A DNA stretch of 64,000 bases from an uncultured Dehalococcoidia bacterium (GCA_951813535.1 OX638345.1:2415158-2479157), one strand, 5' to 3'. Positions 35,436 to 44,527 are shown, numbered from the stretch's first letter. The notes: generated by a model from the letters alone, not told the origin. Program-made: numbers and translations.

Positions 35436-35524
35436 GCTTGAGCCAATGGGTGGCCGGGATGGTTGGTGCCACACGCTGGTCGGGATAACGGCATCTGACA
35501 CGCATGCGGACTTGGAGAAAGAAC

Positions 35525-37483
35525 ATGTCAATCAGACACCACTTGAAACTTCCGGCAATCGCTCTGATATCGGCGTTGGCGATCACCGCGTTCATTGTCG
35601 GATGCGGCGGGGCGGAGACGCCGGTGGCGCCAGCCGCGGAGCAGGCGACCGCGGCGCCGCAAGTCGAAGCGCCCACCAACACGCCGGTAGTCCGGGCGAC
35701 CAATACACCAGCGGCGGGCGGCGCGTTGCCTACGCCAACGCAGCGGGCATCCGTGCTGCAGGCTACCCCAAGGCCGACCCTGGCTCCGGTAACGGAAGGG
35801 GAACTGGTGACCGATCGGTTGATCCTGGTCGCGGACCCGCCCTCATTGGAGTCGATGCTGGACTGCGAGGTCACAGGCTCCGGCGTGCTCAACTACCGTA
35901 TGTCCGCGGAGTGGATGGTGGACGCCAGCCGCTTTGACGGGTCATACGAACCCATGCTGGCCACGGAATGGAGCATCAGTCCCGACGGTCGCACCTGGAA
36001 CTTCAAGCTGCGACAGGGAGTGCGCTGGCACGACGATTGGGGCGAGTTCACCGCCCGAGACGTGAAGCACTCGATGGCGTATTACACCAACCCGGACTGT
36101 CGTGCTTCATATTCAGACTATTTCCGGAGCGACCCGGGCGGCGACGTGGAAATCGTCAATGACTATGAAGTCAACATTCACATGAAGCGTCGCCCCGCGG
36201 TTGACTTCGTCTACTGGTACTCGGGCTATCGTGGCATCCCCCACAGCAGCAAATCCCAGTGGGACCAGGCATGCCCCAACGGAGAAGCCGACTACGGAGA
36301 GAATGAAGCCGGCCTCCCCCTGGGGTATTGCATACAGAGCCGGGATGCGGTGGCGGCAAAACCGGCGCGCACTGGACCTTACGAATTCGTGAGTTTCCAG
36401 GAAGGCGTTGGCTGGGAGTGGAAGCGGGTCGACTATGACCATTGGCGCGTGAACTCTGATTTCGCCGAAATCGAAATCAAGGACGTACGCGAGTCGGCCA
36501 CCCGCCTGGCCATCATGCAGGCCCGCGAAGGACACATTGCCACCATCAACCGGGCTTTGATTCAGGACGCCGTTGACGACGGTCTGGAGGTGGTTGACAG
36601 TTCCGTCCGGTCCGTGACGGCATTCGCCCTGTTTGGTGGTATGTATTTCGCCACCGGCGACAAAGGAGTGCCAACCGATCTGTCTGCGGAAGAGCAGGCG
36701 GATATTCGCTCGAGTTATGACATCGTAGCCGCTCGCGACGAGAAATTGCCCTGGAGCGAACCTACTGAATCCGGAAAGCTGGTCCGAATGGCCATGAACA
36801 AAGCTATCGACCGCGACCAGATCAATGAAGCCATCTACAAAGGCGTGGGCGGACGGCAATGGGTAGCCACCCTGGTGCCAGACTTCCCCGGCGGCTTCAA
36901 CCCGGATTGGGAAGCCAAGTGGGACGAACTCTACGGATACGACCCGGAAAAGGCTCGCGAATTGCTGGTCGAAGCCGGTTATCCCAACGGGTTCTCGTTC
37001 CGCGTTCCGGTGTTCGTCCTGGGCGGGGTCCCGGAATTGCCTGACCAGATGGAAGCGATGGCCAAGTTCTGGTCTGAGATCGGTCTGGACCCGGAGTTGG
37101 ACCCCATTGAGTTCTCGAACTGGAGAAACCACTATCGGGGTCTCGACACCGACTGTTGTGTCTACGGGTTCCGGGGGCCGGCAGCGCCCATCGATACCCG
37201 TGTCCACTTCTATTTCAGCGCCGAGCGGTTCTTCAGGGCGTACACCAGCGACCTCATCCAGGAGCACAAGAACAAGGCCCTGCGAGCTTTGAACGAAGCC
37301 GACGCCACGACTGACTGGCAAAAAGTTTCTGACGAAATCTTCTACGAAGTCGGGACCATTCCTGGGTGGACCATGCCGATCAGCGCAACCATTGACCCTG
37401 ACGTGGTGGCCGAATACGTCTTCCTGGGTCCGAACCAGGGCAGCTTCATCTACCTGGAGTACGTGAAGGGCGTGCGTGAGTAA
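35525..37483 (+). CDS. ABC transporter substrate-binding lipoprotein (SBP_bac_5, peptide type)
   Basis: A 652-residue extracytoplasmic receptor for an oligopeptide-type importer. Residues 1-28 are a signal peptide with lipobox FIVGC. A Pro/Thr/Ala-rich linker of about 60 residues follows. The SBP_bac_5 domain includes YEPMLATEWSISPDGRTWNF, KLRQGVRWHDDWGEFTARDV, RMAMNKAIDRDQINEAIYKG and YDPEKARELLVEAGYPNGFS. The ATG at 35525 is used because GGAG lies eight bases upstream; ATG at 35504 is less likely. It is the first gene of a five-gene operon and is followed by a stable hairpin that may protect its message. The ligand cannot be deduced; peptides, opines and sugars are all possible for this family. 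Confidence 0.93.
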   Translation: MSIRHHLKLPAIALISALAITAFIVGCGGAETPVAPAAEQATAAPQVEAPTNTPVVRATNTPAAGGALPTPTQRASVLQATPRPTLAPVTEGELVTDRLILVADPPSLESMLDCEVTGSGVLNYRMSAEWMVDASRFDGSYEPMLATEWSISPDGRTWNFKLRQGVRWHDDWGEFTARDVKHSMAYYTNPDCRASYSDYFRSDPGGDVEIVNDYEVNIHMKRRPAVDFVYWYSGYRGIPHSSKSQWDQACPNGEADYGENEAGLPLGYCIQSRDAVAAKPARTGPYEFVSFQEGVGWEWKRVDYDHWRVNSDFAEIEIKDVRESATRLAIMQAREGHIATINRALIQDAVDDGLEVVDSSVRSVTAFALFGGMYFATGDKGVPTDLSAEEQADIRSSYDIVAARDEKLPWSEPTESGKLVRMAMNKAIDRDQINEAIYKGVGGRQWVATLVPDFPGGFNPDWEAKWDELYGYDPEKARELLVEAGYPNGFSFRVPVFVLGGVPELPDQMEAMAKFWSEIGLDPELDPIEFSNWRNHYRGLDTDCCVYGFRGPAAPIDTRVHFYFSAERFFRAYTSDLIQEHKNKALRALNEADATTDWQKVSDEIFYEVGTIPGWTMPISATIDPDVVAEYVFLGPNQGSFIYLEYVKGVRE

Positions 37484-37509
37484 AACCCGCCAACGTACCT
37501 TGGCGATTG

Positions 37510-37544
37510 CCCCTGACGCCACGTTCTCGATGTGGCGTCAGGGG
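37510..37544 (+). repeat. 13-base-pair stem-loop between receptor and permease genes
   Basis: CCCCTGACGCCAC and GTGGCGTCAGGGG pair without mismatch around a nine-base loop. No T-run follows, so it is more likely a 3' stability or partial-termination element that lets the receptor be made in excess. Confidence 0.8.
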
Positions 37545-37625
37545 TCCGGCAACACATCGCACTGAAAAATTACACCGACAGAAAGATTTCATTTCACCGC
37601 CGGGATTGTAAGTGGGGTCAGTAAC

Positions 37626-38543
37626 ATGCAGCGATTCATCGTGCTGAGGATATTGCAGGGACTGCTGGCGGTGTTCGTCATCAGCCTCATCGTCTTCGCG
37701 CTGTCACGCGTGGCGGGCGACCCGCTGGCGGCGATCCTGGACGACGAAGCGGGCAAGGAGCAAATCGAACGGCTCCGCCAGAGCTGGGGGCTCGACAAGC
37801 CTTTGCATGTCCAATACTTCACTTACATGCGGCGGCTTTTGACCGGGGATCTGGGAGTATCGTTCCGGTGGGACCGGCCGGTGCTTGAGTTGATTGCGGA
37901 GCGGTTGCCCGCCACCGTGCAGTTGTCGTCGTTTGCGCTGGTAATCACCGGGATAATCGCTTTCCCTATCGGGGTTTTATCGGCGGTGAGAAAAGATTCC
38001 TGGTTCGACGCCGGCGGCAAAATGTTCGCCATATTGGGCCAGTCGGCGCCGACTTTCGCCGTTGGCTTGATATTGATGTGGCTTTTCGCGGTACAACTCG
38101 GCTGGTTGCCAACATCCGGCAGAGGCGGGTTCAAGCACATGCTCCTGCCCGGTTTCGCGTTGGGCTATTACAACGTGGCGGCGATCATGCGGTTGACCCG
38201 CTCTTCGATGCTGGACGTGCTGGACACCGAATACGTCAAGCTGGCCCGCATCAAAGGGATACCGGAATGGAAGATCGTGTGGAAACACTGCTTCCGCAAC
38301 GCGCTGATCGGGCCACTGACGTATTTCAGCCTCATCTTCGCGGTGTTGATCACTGGTTCCGTGGTGATCGAAACGGTGTTCGCGTGGCCAGGATTGGGTC
38401 TCATGGTCATCGAGGCCATCAACTCCAAGGACCACATCGTGGTCCAAGCGGTGGTGATGCTGTTCGCGCTGCTCTATGTCGGCATTAACATCGCCACCGA
38501 CATTACGTACGCCTACGTTGACCCGCGCATCCGTTACGGCTAG
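37626..38543 (+). CDS. ABC importer permease, DppB/OppB type
   Basis: A 305-residue inner-membrane permease. The first helix (ILQGLLAVFVISLIVFALSR) is followed by a periplasmic loop containing LRQSWGLDKPLHVQYFTYMR. The remaining helices form the BPD_transp_1 domain. The EAA loop that contacts the ATPases is near SMLDVLDTEYVKLARIKGIP, and FAWPGLGLMVIEAINSKDH is characteristic of DppB. It pairs with the DppC-type subunit 69 bases downstream. Confidence 0.94.
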   Translation: MQRFIVLRILQGLLAVFVISLIVFALSRVAGDPLAAILDDEAGKEQIERLRQSWGLDKPLHVQYFTYMRRLLTGDLGVSFRWDRPVLELIAERLPATVQLSSFALVITGIIAFPIGVLSAVRKDSWFDAGGKMFAILGQSAPTFAVGLILMWLFAVQLGWLPTSGRGGFKHMLLPGFALGYYNVAAIMRLTRSSMLDVLDTEYVKLARIKGIPEWKIVWKHCFRNALIGPLTYFSLIFAVLITGSVVIETVFAWPGLGLMVIEAINSKDHIVVQAVVMLFALLYVGINIATDITYAYVDPRIRYG

Positions 38544-38612
38544 AGACGGACGCAGATCTGGCAGGATGGCGCCAGACCAATCGTGACGCTGTAGAGTCTA
38601 GGGGAGAAACAA

Positions 38613-39710
38613 ATGGCTGTTCAAACAAGCGCGCCACCGGGCGGACCGACTGGGGCGGTAGCAGAAGCCGCTGCCGGCGCTCGCGGGATATCAATGGGAC
38701 GTGTATGGGGGGAAGTCCGCCGTTTCCCGGTGATCCCGACGTTCATCCTGATTTTCCTGCTGATCATTCCCGCGATTTTCGCCGACCTCCTGTCTCCCCA
38801 TCACAGTACGATCGGTGATTTGGACCGGGCCCTTGAACCCCCGGGTTGGGTCTCGGACAGCCAAAAAAGCCAGATCGTAGTGCAGCGCGTGAGGGACAAG
38901 AACCCCAATGAAGTCAGCCTCAACAACGCCCGCCGCAATCTGGACAGCGGTGTGGCCACATTGGTGGACGCCAACGGCAACGGTGAGGTGGACCTGGGCG
39001 AGACCGTGGTCCGGATCCAGGAAGGCGGCAGTTGGGAATATCCTTTCGGCACGGATAAACAGGGTCGGGACGTGCTGAGCCGAATGATGCACGGTGCCCG
39101 CATCTCCCTGGCAGTCTCGTGTCTCGCCATCTTGTTGGGCGGAATATTGGGCACCGGGCTGGGAATGCTGGCAGCGTACCGCGGCGGTTTCCTTGACGCC
39201 TTTTTGATGCGCATTGTGGACATCAAGCTGGCATTTCCGTCCATACTGCTGGCGCTGACGCTCGTGGTTGCCATTGGTTCCGGGTTCAGCACTGTGATCA
39301 TTGTCATCGCGCTGCTCCTATGGGCGCGCTATGCCCGGGTGATTCGGGGCGAGGCGCTGGCGATACGGGAACGCGACTTTATTGACCGGGCCAGAGTTGC
39401 CGGCGCCTCCAACCTCCGGATAATGATGCGCCACATCTTCCCGAACGTCTTCAACACAGTGATCGTGTTGGCCACGCTGGAAGTGGGGCACGTGATCATC
39501 CTGGAAGCTACGTTGAGCTTCCTGGGCGCCGGGATACCGCGACCCAACCCCGCGTGGGGGCTGATGGCCGCCGACGGACGGGAGGTAATCACGAGTTCCT
39601 ATTGGATTTTCATGTTCCCCTGCTTGGCCATCGTGCTGACCGTTTTGTCCATGAACCTGCTGGGCGACTGGCTCCGCGACCGGTTGGACCCGAAGCTGCG
39701 GAACGTGTAG
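38613..39710 (+). CDS. ABC importer permease, DppC/OppC type, with EF-hand loop insert
   Basis: A 365-residue permease, about 60 longer than usual. Helix 1 is IPTFILIFLLIIPAIFADLL. The extra residues (about 62-140) lie in the extracytoplasmic loop before the typical GTDKQGRDVLSRMMHGARIS. Within them, residues 119-130 read DANGNGEVDLGE and fit every position of a canonical calcium-binding EF-hand loop (D, N, N, G, V, D, E at 1, 3, 5, 6, 8, 9, 12). The core has five further helices and the EAA loop FIDRARVAGASNLRIMMRHI. GGGGAG precedes the ATG. The insert is the odd feature; the permease assignment is firm. Confidence 0.94.
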   Translation: MAVQTSAPPGGPTGAVAEAAAGARGISMGRVWGEVRRFPVIPTFILIFLLIIPAIFADLLSPHHSTIGDLDRALEPPGWVSDSQKSQIVVQRVRDKNPNEVSLNNARRNLDSGVATLVDANGNGEVDLGETVVRIQEGGSWEYPFGTDKQGRDVLSRMMHGARISLAVSCLAILLGGILGTGLGMLAAYRGGFLDAFLMRIVDIKLAFPSILLALTLVVAIGSGFSTVIIVIALLLWARYARVIRGEALAIRERDFIDRARVAGASNLRIMMRHIFPNVFNTVIVLATLEVGHVIILEATLSFLGAGIPRPNPAWGLMAADGREVITSSYWIFMFPCLAIVLTVLSMNLLGDWLRDRLDPKLRNV

Positions 39711-39725
39711 GAAATCGAGGAACAA

Positions 39726-39754
39726 GTCACATCGAGCGCAGAACACGTTATAAT
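39726..39754 (+). promoter_or_regulatory. Possible internal promoter before the ATPase genes
   Basis: GTCACA (four of six) and a perfect TATAAT with a 17-base spacer, in the 245-base gap between the permease and ATPase genes. It would allow separate expression of the two ATPases. The rest of the gap shows no gene. Confidence 0.45.
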
Positions 39755-39955
39755 CGCCCCTGATGCCGTAGGGGGATTCGTGCCCAGGCGCCCCAGTAAC
39801 GGATCAAACAAGCCTACTCAAAGCTGGGAGACGCACTGACAACGGACCGCCGCGGAGCGCTTGCGCTATTGACCGGTTCATCGATTCCACGTAAAACACG
39901 CCCTAGCGACACCTGCTAAAACGCCGACCAGACCCAGACACAGGGGAAAGTTGCC

Positions 39956-40999
39956 ATGACCGCTGTACAGACTGCCACTGATACCATCCTCGAGGTCAAC
40001 AACCTCAAGACTTACATCTTCACCCGGGCGGCTACCGTGAAGGCCGTCGACGGGATCTCTTTCGATCTCAAAAAGGGAGAGACACTCGGAATCGTTGGCG
40101 AATCGGGTTGTGGCAAGACGATGACGGCATTGTCGTTGCTGCGTCTGGTTCCGAGGCCGGCGGGCCGCATTGTGGAAGGGGAGATAGTCCTCAACGGCGA
40201 GGATATCTTGCAGAAAAGTGAAGACGAAATGCGCGACGTTCGCGGTCGCCAGATTTCGATGATCCTGCAGGACCCTCAAACATCACTAAATCCGGTGTTC
40301 ACCATCGGAAACCAACTGCGGGAAGCTCTGGGTATCGCCCATAAAGAAAACAAGAGCTCGATGTTGGGCCGAGCGGTGGATGCGCTGCGGAAAGTCAACG
40401 TAGCCGCGCCGGAACGCCGTCTCGACGACTATCCGCATCAGATGTCGGGTGGCATGAAGCAGCGTGTTGTCGGCGCGATTGCGATGTCATGCGAGCCTGG
40501 AATCATCATCGCCGACGAGCCGACCACCGCCCTGGACGTGACTATCCAGTTGCAGTACCTCCGCCTCCTCAAGGAGATCCAGGCTGAGACCGGGTTGGCC
40601 ATCATCTTCATCACGCACGACTTCGGCGTCGTGGCGCGCATGTGTGACCGCGTCGCCGTGATGTACGCCGGCCGGATCATCGAGCAAGGGGACGTCAGGG
40701 ACATCTTCAGCCGCCCGGCGCACCCGTACACCCAGGCATTGATCAATTCAGTGCCCAAGCTGGAGGAACGCGTCGACCGATTGTACTCGATCGAAGGTCA
40801 GCCGCCGCTGCTGTCCAACCTGCCGGAGGGTTGCCGCTTCGCGCCGCGTTGTCCGTACGTCTCCGACCGGTGTCTCGAGACATATCCTACGTCCATCCAA
40901 ATCGCGGAGGAGCATCACGCGGACTGCTGGGCTCTGCACCCCGATTGGGAAGGATCACCCATAGCGGAATACGTGGCACCGACCGGGACGACCGGATAG
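39956..40999 (+). CDS. ABC importer ATP-binding protein, DppD/OppD type
   Basis: A 347-residue ATPase. Walker A is [16 protein letters not shown], signature MSGGMKQRVVGAIAM, Walker B GIIIADEPTTALDVTIQ, and H-loop IFITHDFGVVARMCD. The C-terminal extension typical of oligopeptide importers has the Cys-rich RFAPRCPYVSDRCLETYP, which in relatives can hold an Fe-S cluster. It works with the DppF-type partner 53 bases downstream. Confidence 0.95.
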   Translation: MTAVQTATDTILEVNNLKTYIFTRAATVKAVDGISFDLKKGETLGIVGESGCGKTMTALSLLRLVPRPAGRIVEGEIVLNGEDILQKSEDEMRDVRGRQISMILQDPQTSLNPVFTIGNQLREALGIAHKENKSSMLGRAVDALRKVNVAAPERRLDDYPHQMSGGMKQRVVGAIAMSCEPGIIIADEPTTALDVTIQLQYLRLLKEIQAETGLAIIFITHDFGVVARMCDRVAVMYAGRIIEQGDVRDIFSRPAHPYTQALINSVPKLEERVDRLYSIEGQPPLLSNLPEGCRFAPRCPYVSDRCLETYPTSIQIAEEHHADCWALHPDWEGSPIAEYVAPTGTTG

Positions 41000-41052
41000 A
41001 CCACGCGCACCACATCATTCAGTAATTCCCTGCAGAGGAGGTCCCGACCACG

Positions 41053-42033
41053 ATGGCAGTCGCTACTGACAATAACCTTCTGGAAGTCACCGGCCTGAAA
41101 AAATATTTTCCCGTCACCAAAGGTCTCATCTTGATGAAGACCATAGGCTACGTGCAGGCCGTGGACGGGATTTCATTCAACATCAAACAGGGGGAAACCC
41201 TGGGCCTGGTCGGTGAATCGGGTTGCGGAAAAACCACAACCAGCAAGCTGCTGCTACGCCTGGAGACGCCTACCGATGGCGAAATCCTCCTCGATGGCGA
41301 GGACATCAATACTTTCCGAGGCTCCCAACTCCAGGAATATCGCACCACAGTGCAGGCGGTATTCCAGGATCCGTGGTCGTCGTTGAGCCCGCGGATGCGA
41401 GTGCGAGATATCGTATCCGAGCCGTTGGTGGTCAACCGCAACGTGACGACCCAGGAGAAAAACGAACGCGTGGCAGAGGTGCTGGCACAGGTCGGACTGC
41501 ACTCTCAGCAAGCCAACAACTACCCTCACGAGTTCAGCGGAGGCCAACGGCAAAGGATTGCGGTCGCTTCCGCCTTGGTGTCCTACCCCAAGTTAATCGT
41601 CCTGGACGAGCCGGTTTCCGCTCTTGATGTGTCTATTCGAGCGCAGGTGATGAACCTGCTCAAGGACCTCCAGGAGCAGTACAACGTCAGTTTCCTGCTA
41701 ATCGCGCACAACCTGGCGACAGTACGCTACATGGCGCATCAGACGGCGGTGATGTACTTGGGGCAGATTGTCGAGTTCGCTGAGACCGAGGAGTTGTACG
41801 GCAACGCGCTCCATCCGTACACCAAAGCGCTTTTCTCCGCCGCGCTTCCGTCGCACCCCGACCTGATACGGGAGGACATCGTACTCCAGGGCGAAGTCCC
41901 GTCGCCGATCAACCCGCCCACCGGGTGCCGGTTCCATCCACGCTGTCCGTTTGCGATGCCCCAATGCTCCGAAGAGGCCCCCGTTGAGAAGGAAGTCTCG
42001 CCAGGCCATCGGGTGTCCTGCCACCTCTACTGA
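41053..42033 (+). CDS. ABC importer ATP-binding protein, DppF/OppF type
   Basis: A 326-residue ATPase and last gene of the importer operon. It begins with [20 protein letters not shown], a hallmark of the F-type subunit. Walker A is [17 protein letters not shown], the Q loop lies in [14 protein letters not shown], signature [15 protein letters not shown], and Walker [19 protein letters not shown]. The C-terminal oligopeptide-transporter motif is [24 protein letters not shown] lies eleven bases before the ATG. A strong terminator follows. Confidence 0.95.
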   Translation: MAVATDNNLLEVTGLKKYFPVTKGLILMKTIGYVQAVDGISFNIKQGETLGLVGESGCGKTTTSKLLLRLETPTDGEILLDGEDINTFRGSQLQEYRTTVQAVFQDPWSSLSPRMRVRDIVSEPLVVNRNVTTQEKNERVAEVLAQVGLHSQQANNYPHEFSGGQRQRIAVASALVSYPKLIVLDEPVSALDVSIRAQVMNLLKDLQEQYNVSFLLIAHNLATVRYMAHQTAVMYLGQIVEFAETEELYGNALHPYTKALFSAALPSHPDLIREDIVLQGEVPSPINPPTGCRFHPRCPFAMPQCSEEAPVEKEVSPGHRVSCHLY

Positions 42034-42058
42034 TCAATCAGACCGAAATACGACGAAG

Positions 42059-42094
42059 AACGCCTCTGGCCGCAGACCGGCCAGAGGCGTTTTG
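42059..42094. terminator. Bidirectional terminator between converging operons
   Basis: AACGCCTCTGGCC and GGCCAGAGGCGTT form a 13-base-pair stem with a seven-base loop. TTTT follows on the plus strand and AA-rich sequence precedes it, so it can serve both the ABC importer and the minus-strand operon ending at 42116. Confidence 0.88.
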
Positions 42095-42115
42095 ATTGCC
42101 AAGTTCGACAGAGCT

Positions 42116-43936
42116 TCACTCGATGCCGTATACGTTGCCGTCGGCGGTGCGGACGATCAGCAATCCATTGCTGACTATCGGCGGGATCTTGATGGGCGCT
42201 CCCAGATTCATGCTCCAGTTTTCCCGTCCAGTACGCCGGTCGAGGGAATACAGCGCTCCTGACTCATCGCCGACAATCAGGTGGTCCTTGATGACTAGAG
42301 GCGACGCCCACACGTCATCCGCCGTGCTGAACGTCCACAGCAGATCGCCGTTGCTGGCATCTAGCGCGTAGACATTGTGATCGTGTCCTCCGACGTACAG
42401 AACGCCGCCTTCTTCATTGTCGACCAGAGCGGGACTACTCTTGACGCCCTGGAGGGGATTCTCCGGCGTGAACCGCCATAGTCCCCCTTGCTGGCCTTTG
42501 GGGCGCGGCACCCCGGGAACCTGCCAAAGCCACAGTTGAGCCCAAAGCTGTTTGAACTGATAGAGGCCCGGAATCTCCCGTCGGGTCGCTTCCACCGCGT
42601 ACAACTGGCCTCCGGAGGTGAAATACGCCCGTTCCCCATCTTCTGACACGACGGGCGAACCCGTAATGGCCCGGGGTGTTCGGAAGCGGAACCACTCCTG
42701 TCCGGTACGGGCGGACAAGATGTAGAACACACCCTTTTCATCGCCAACAAACAGCTTGCCGTCGTGGACGGTTGCCGCGTCACTGGCATTGCTATCCAAC
42801 TGCTTTTTCCATATGAGCGCCCCGTTGTGGGCATCCAGGGCATAGATCCAACTCTCCCCTGAACTGACGTAAACCATGCCATTGGAAACAACAGGAGCGG
42901 ATTCAACCGTATCCGCGGCGGGGAAACTCCAACGGACTTGCCCGTCAAAGGCGTTCCATGAACTGACGGTATGGTCTGTGCTTCCGAAGAACAGGTACAA
43001 ACCGATTACCGCGGCGCCTGCAGTAATCCTGCCCGGCGTATCTCCCTCCCATTTTTCGATAAAGGACAAATCAGCGTGGGACAACGCGTACATGCCTTTA
43101 GATGAACCGACGTACACGTGAGTGTCCTGCGCGACCGGTTCGGATACCAAGGGGTCGCCAGGAACGTCGAAGTTCCAGAACCGGATCTGCCCCGAAGGGG
43201 GGGGCGGCCCAATGTCCACACGACGGCTGTGCCGGAGGTCTCTTCCCACGCCTGTCCAGGACCCGGGACCGGCGTCTATCGTCAACTGGGTTTGAGTTTT
43301 CTTGAACAACACCACGGGGTCCGGGGCGAACGGATAGTTGACCCAGATCACGAAAACGATGAAGAGCGCGACGACGCAAGCGGTCACGATTCGCCGCCAC
43401 GAAAGACGTCGGGCGAGCCAATTGTGCCGGCGGTGTTGCGCCCAGGACGGCAGGCGCACTATCACCTGGTTGCATCGCTCGTTGGCGCACCGGGCCCCGA
43501 CCCGTTGGTTTTCGGCGCCACAATAGGGGCACACGAGGATTAGCGGATCGTCGCCCAGGGCATCGTCATCCGCGACTTCGACCAATGGGGCTTCCAGCAC
43601 CCCGATGCTGCCGTCATCGCGCTGGTCGGCGGGGACACTCGCCGGTGACTCGAAGGGAGGCGTAACCACGGCTTCGCGGAACGGCCGATCGTCGAACGCC
43701 GGTTGAGACGATTGCGGCCCAGCAACCAGCGGGCCACCGAGATCTTCCAGTGTCAGCGCCGGATCACGTTCAGGAGCGCCGTCTTCGTGCTCCCATGCCA
43801 GCGGTTCGGGAGGCGCCAAATCGAGAGGTTCCGGTGGCGCCAAATCCGGCGCAGCCTCGAACGTCTCGGCCGGCCCTGGCTCCGGCGCTCGCGGCCGGCG
43901 CGTAAACCTGCGGAAAATGTCGCCAATTCCAGGCAC
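42116..43936 (-). CDS. Membrane-anchored beta-propeller (PQQ-like repeat) protein with zinc ribbon
   Basis: A 606-residue protein with an unusual order. Residues 1-130 are Pro/Glu/Asp-rich and probably disordered, with a repeated APPEPL. A zinc ribbon follows (CPYC, then CANERC). After a basic patch comes one transmembrane helix (IVTACVVALFIVFVIWVNYP). The C-terminal 390 residues are outside and consist of PQQ/WD-like blades: VYVGSSKGMYALSHADL, VYVSSGESWIYALDAHNG, LYVGGHDHNVYALDASNGDL and LIVGDESGALYSLDRRTG. These blades resemble BamB-type scaffolds rather than PQQ enzymes, because no catalytic residues are evident. It is 18 bases downstream of the selenoprotein and in the same operon. The function is unknown; the topology suggests linking a cytosolic metal-binding module to an outer scaffold. 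Confidence 0.88.
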   Translation of the reverse strand: MPGIGDIFRRFTRRPRAPEPGPAETFEAAPDLAPPEPLDLAPPEPLAWEHEDGAPERDPALTLEDLGGPLVAGPQSSQPAFDDRPFREAVVTPPFESPASVPADQRDDGSIGVLEAPLVEVADDDALGDDPLILVCPYCGAENQRVGARCANERCNQVIVRLPSWAQHRRHNWLARRLSWRRIVTACVVALFIVFVIWVNYPFAPDPVVLFKKTQTQLTIDAGPGSWTGVGRDLRHSRRVDIGPPPPSGQIRFWNFDVPGDPLVSEPVAQDTHVYVGSSKGMYALSHADLSFIEKWEGDTPGRITAGAAVIGLYLFFGSTDHTVSSWNAFDGQVRWSFPAADTVESAPVVSNGMVYVSSGESWIYALDAHNGALIWKKQLDSNASDAATVHDGKLFVGDEKGVFYILSARTGQEWFRFRTPRAITGSPVVSEDGERAYFTSGGQLYAVEATRREIPGLYQFKQLWAQLWLWQVPGVPRPKGQQGGLWRFTPENPLQGVKSSPALVDNEEGGVLYVGGHDHNVYALDASNGDLLWTFSTADDVWASPLVIKDHLIVGDESGALYSLDRRTGRENWSMNLGAPIKIPPIVSNGLLIVRTADGNVYGIE

Positions 43937-43954
43937 GGGTCAATCCGGGTGCGA

Positions 43955-44527
43955 TCAGGCGGCTTGGACTTCGGCCAATTCGCCGTTGATCAACAGGTGG
44001 CGCACGGCCGGGGTCAGCAGTCGTGCGCGCGCCTGCAGTTCGTCGCCGGTGGCATTGCCGATCGGGTGCGCGCACATCAGGTATGGGAACTCCGGCACGC
44101 CCATGAGTCGAGTATACGCGCGGGCGGTGTTGGCGAACACGGTGGTGATGATGGTCGCCGCCGGGATGCCCTGGCGTTCCAAGGTAATTCCGTCGTGCAA
44201 ACTGCCCGACGAGCATCCCCCTCAATCCCCGACACCGGCGATGACGAAATCTGAGTTGCGGTGGAGGTCGGCCAGGACTTCAGGATGGGGCGGCAGCGAC
44301 GAACTGTGCTTCCGGGCGTAAAAGATGTCGGCAAACTCAAACTCGTCGTTCAGGGCGTTGGCGATGGCCCAAAGGATCGAATCTGCGTTGGCCTTGGAAT
44401 TATCCAACAGGCCCAGTCGCCCCCCACGCAGGTCAATCGGACGCGCCGCCATGACCAGCGGTTCTTCTCCGGGATCGAATCCCGTGGGGTCGACCAATTG
44501 CACGGTGGAAATGTTTGTGGAGGCCAT
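43955..44527 (-). CDS. UGSC-family selenoprotein (UGA at codon 102 read as selenocysteine)
   Basis: A 190-residue protein of the UGSC family if the in-frame UGA at 44222-44224 is decoded as selenocysteine. Before it: LRGGRLGLLDNSKANADSIL and FVIAGVGD. After it the same frame continues with GGCSSGSLHDGITLERQGIP, then VPEFPYLMCAHPIGNATGDE. This spacing matches the redox motif (U/C-G-x-C) of the family, here U-G-G-C. A SECIS-like hairpin starts nine bases after the UGA. The ATG at 44527 has AAGGAG upstream. The gene lies 32 bases after the 345-residue protein that usually accompanies UGSC proteins. The chemistry is unknown; a thiol/selenol redox role is inferred. Without Sec insertion the product would stop at residue 101, before the motif, so a plain stop is unlikely. 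No selA, selB or tRNA-Sec is in the window. Confidence 0.85.
44190..44212 (-). promoter_or_regulatory. Bacterial SECIS-like hairpin after the UGA
   Basis: Six lower pairs (UCGUCG with CGACGG, one G-U) and three upper pairs (GCA with UGC) close a small loop starting with G-U. The loop begins about 19 bases after the UGA. This closely resembles the E. coli fdhF SECIS in distance and loop. Inferred by hand folding. Confidence 0.65.

Noticed and set aside
44222-44224. UGA in the UGSC gene as a real stop or a pseudogene mutation
   Set aside because: The frame stays open for 88 codons with family-conserved sequence, the UGA is exactly at the redox position, and a SECIS-like hairpin follows.
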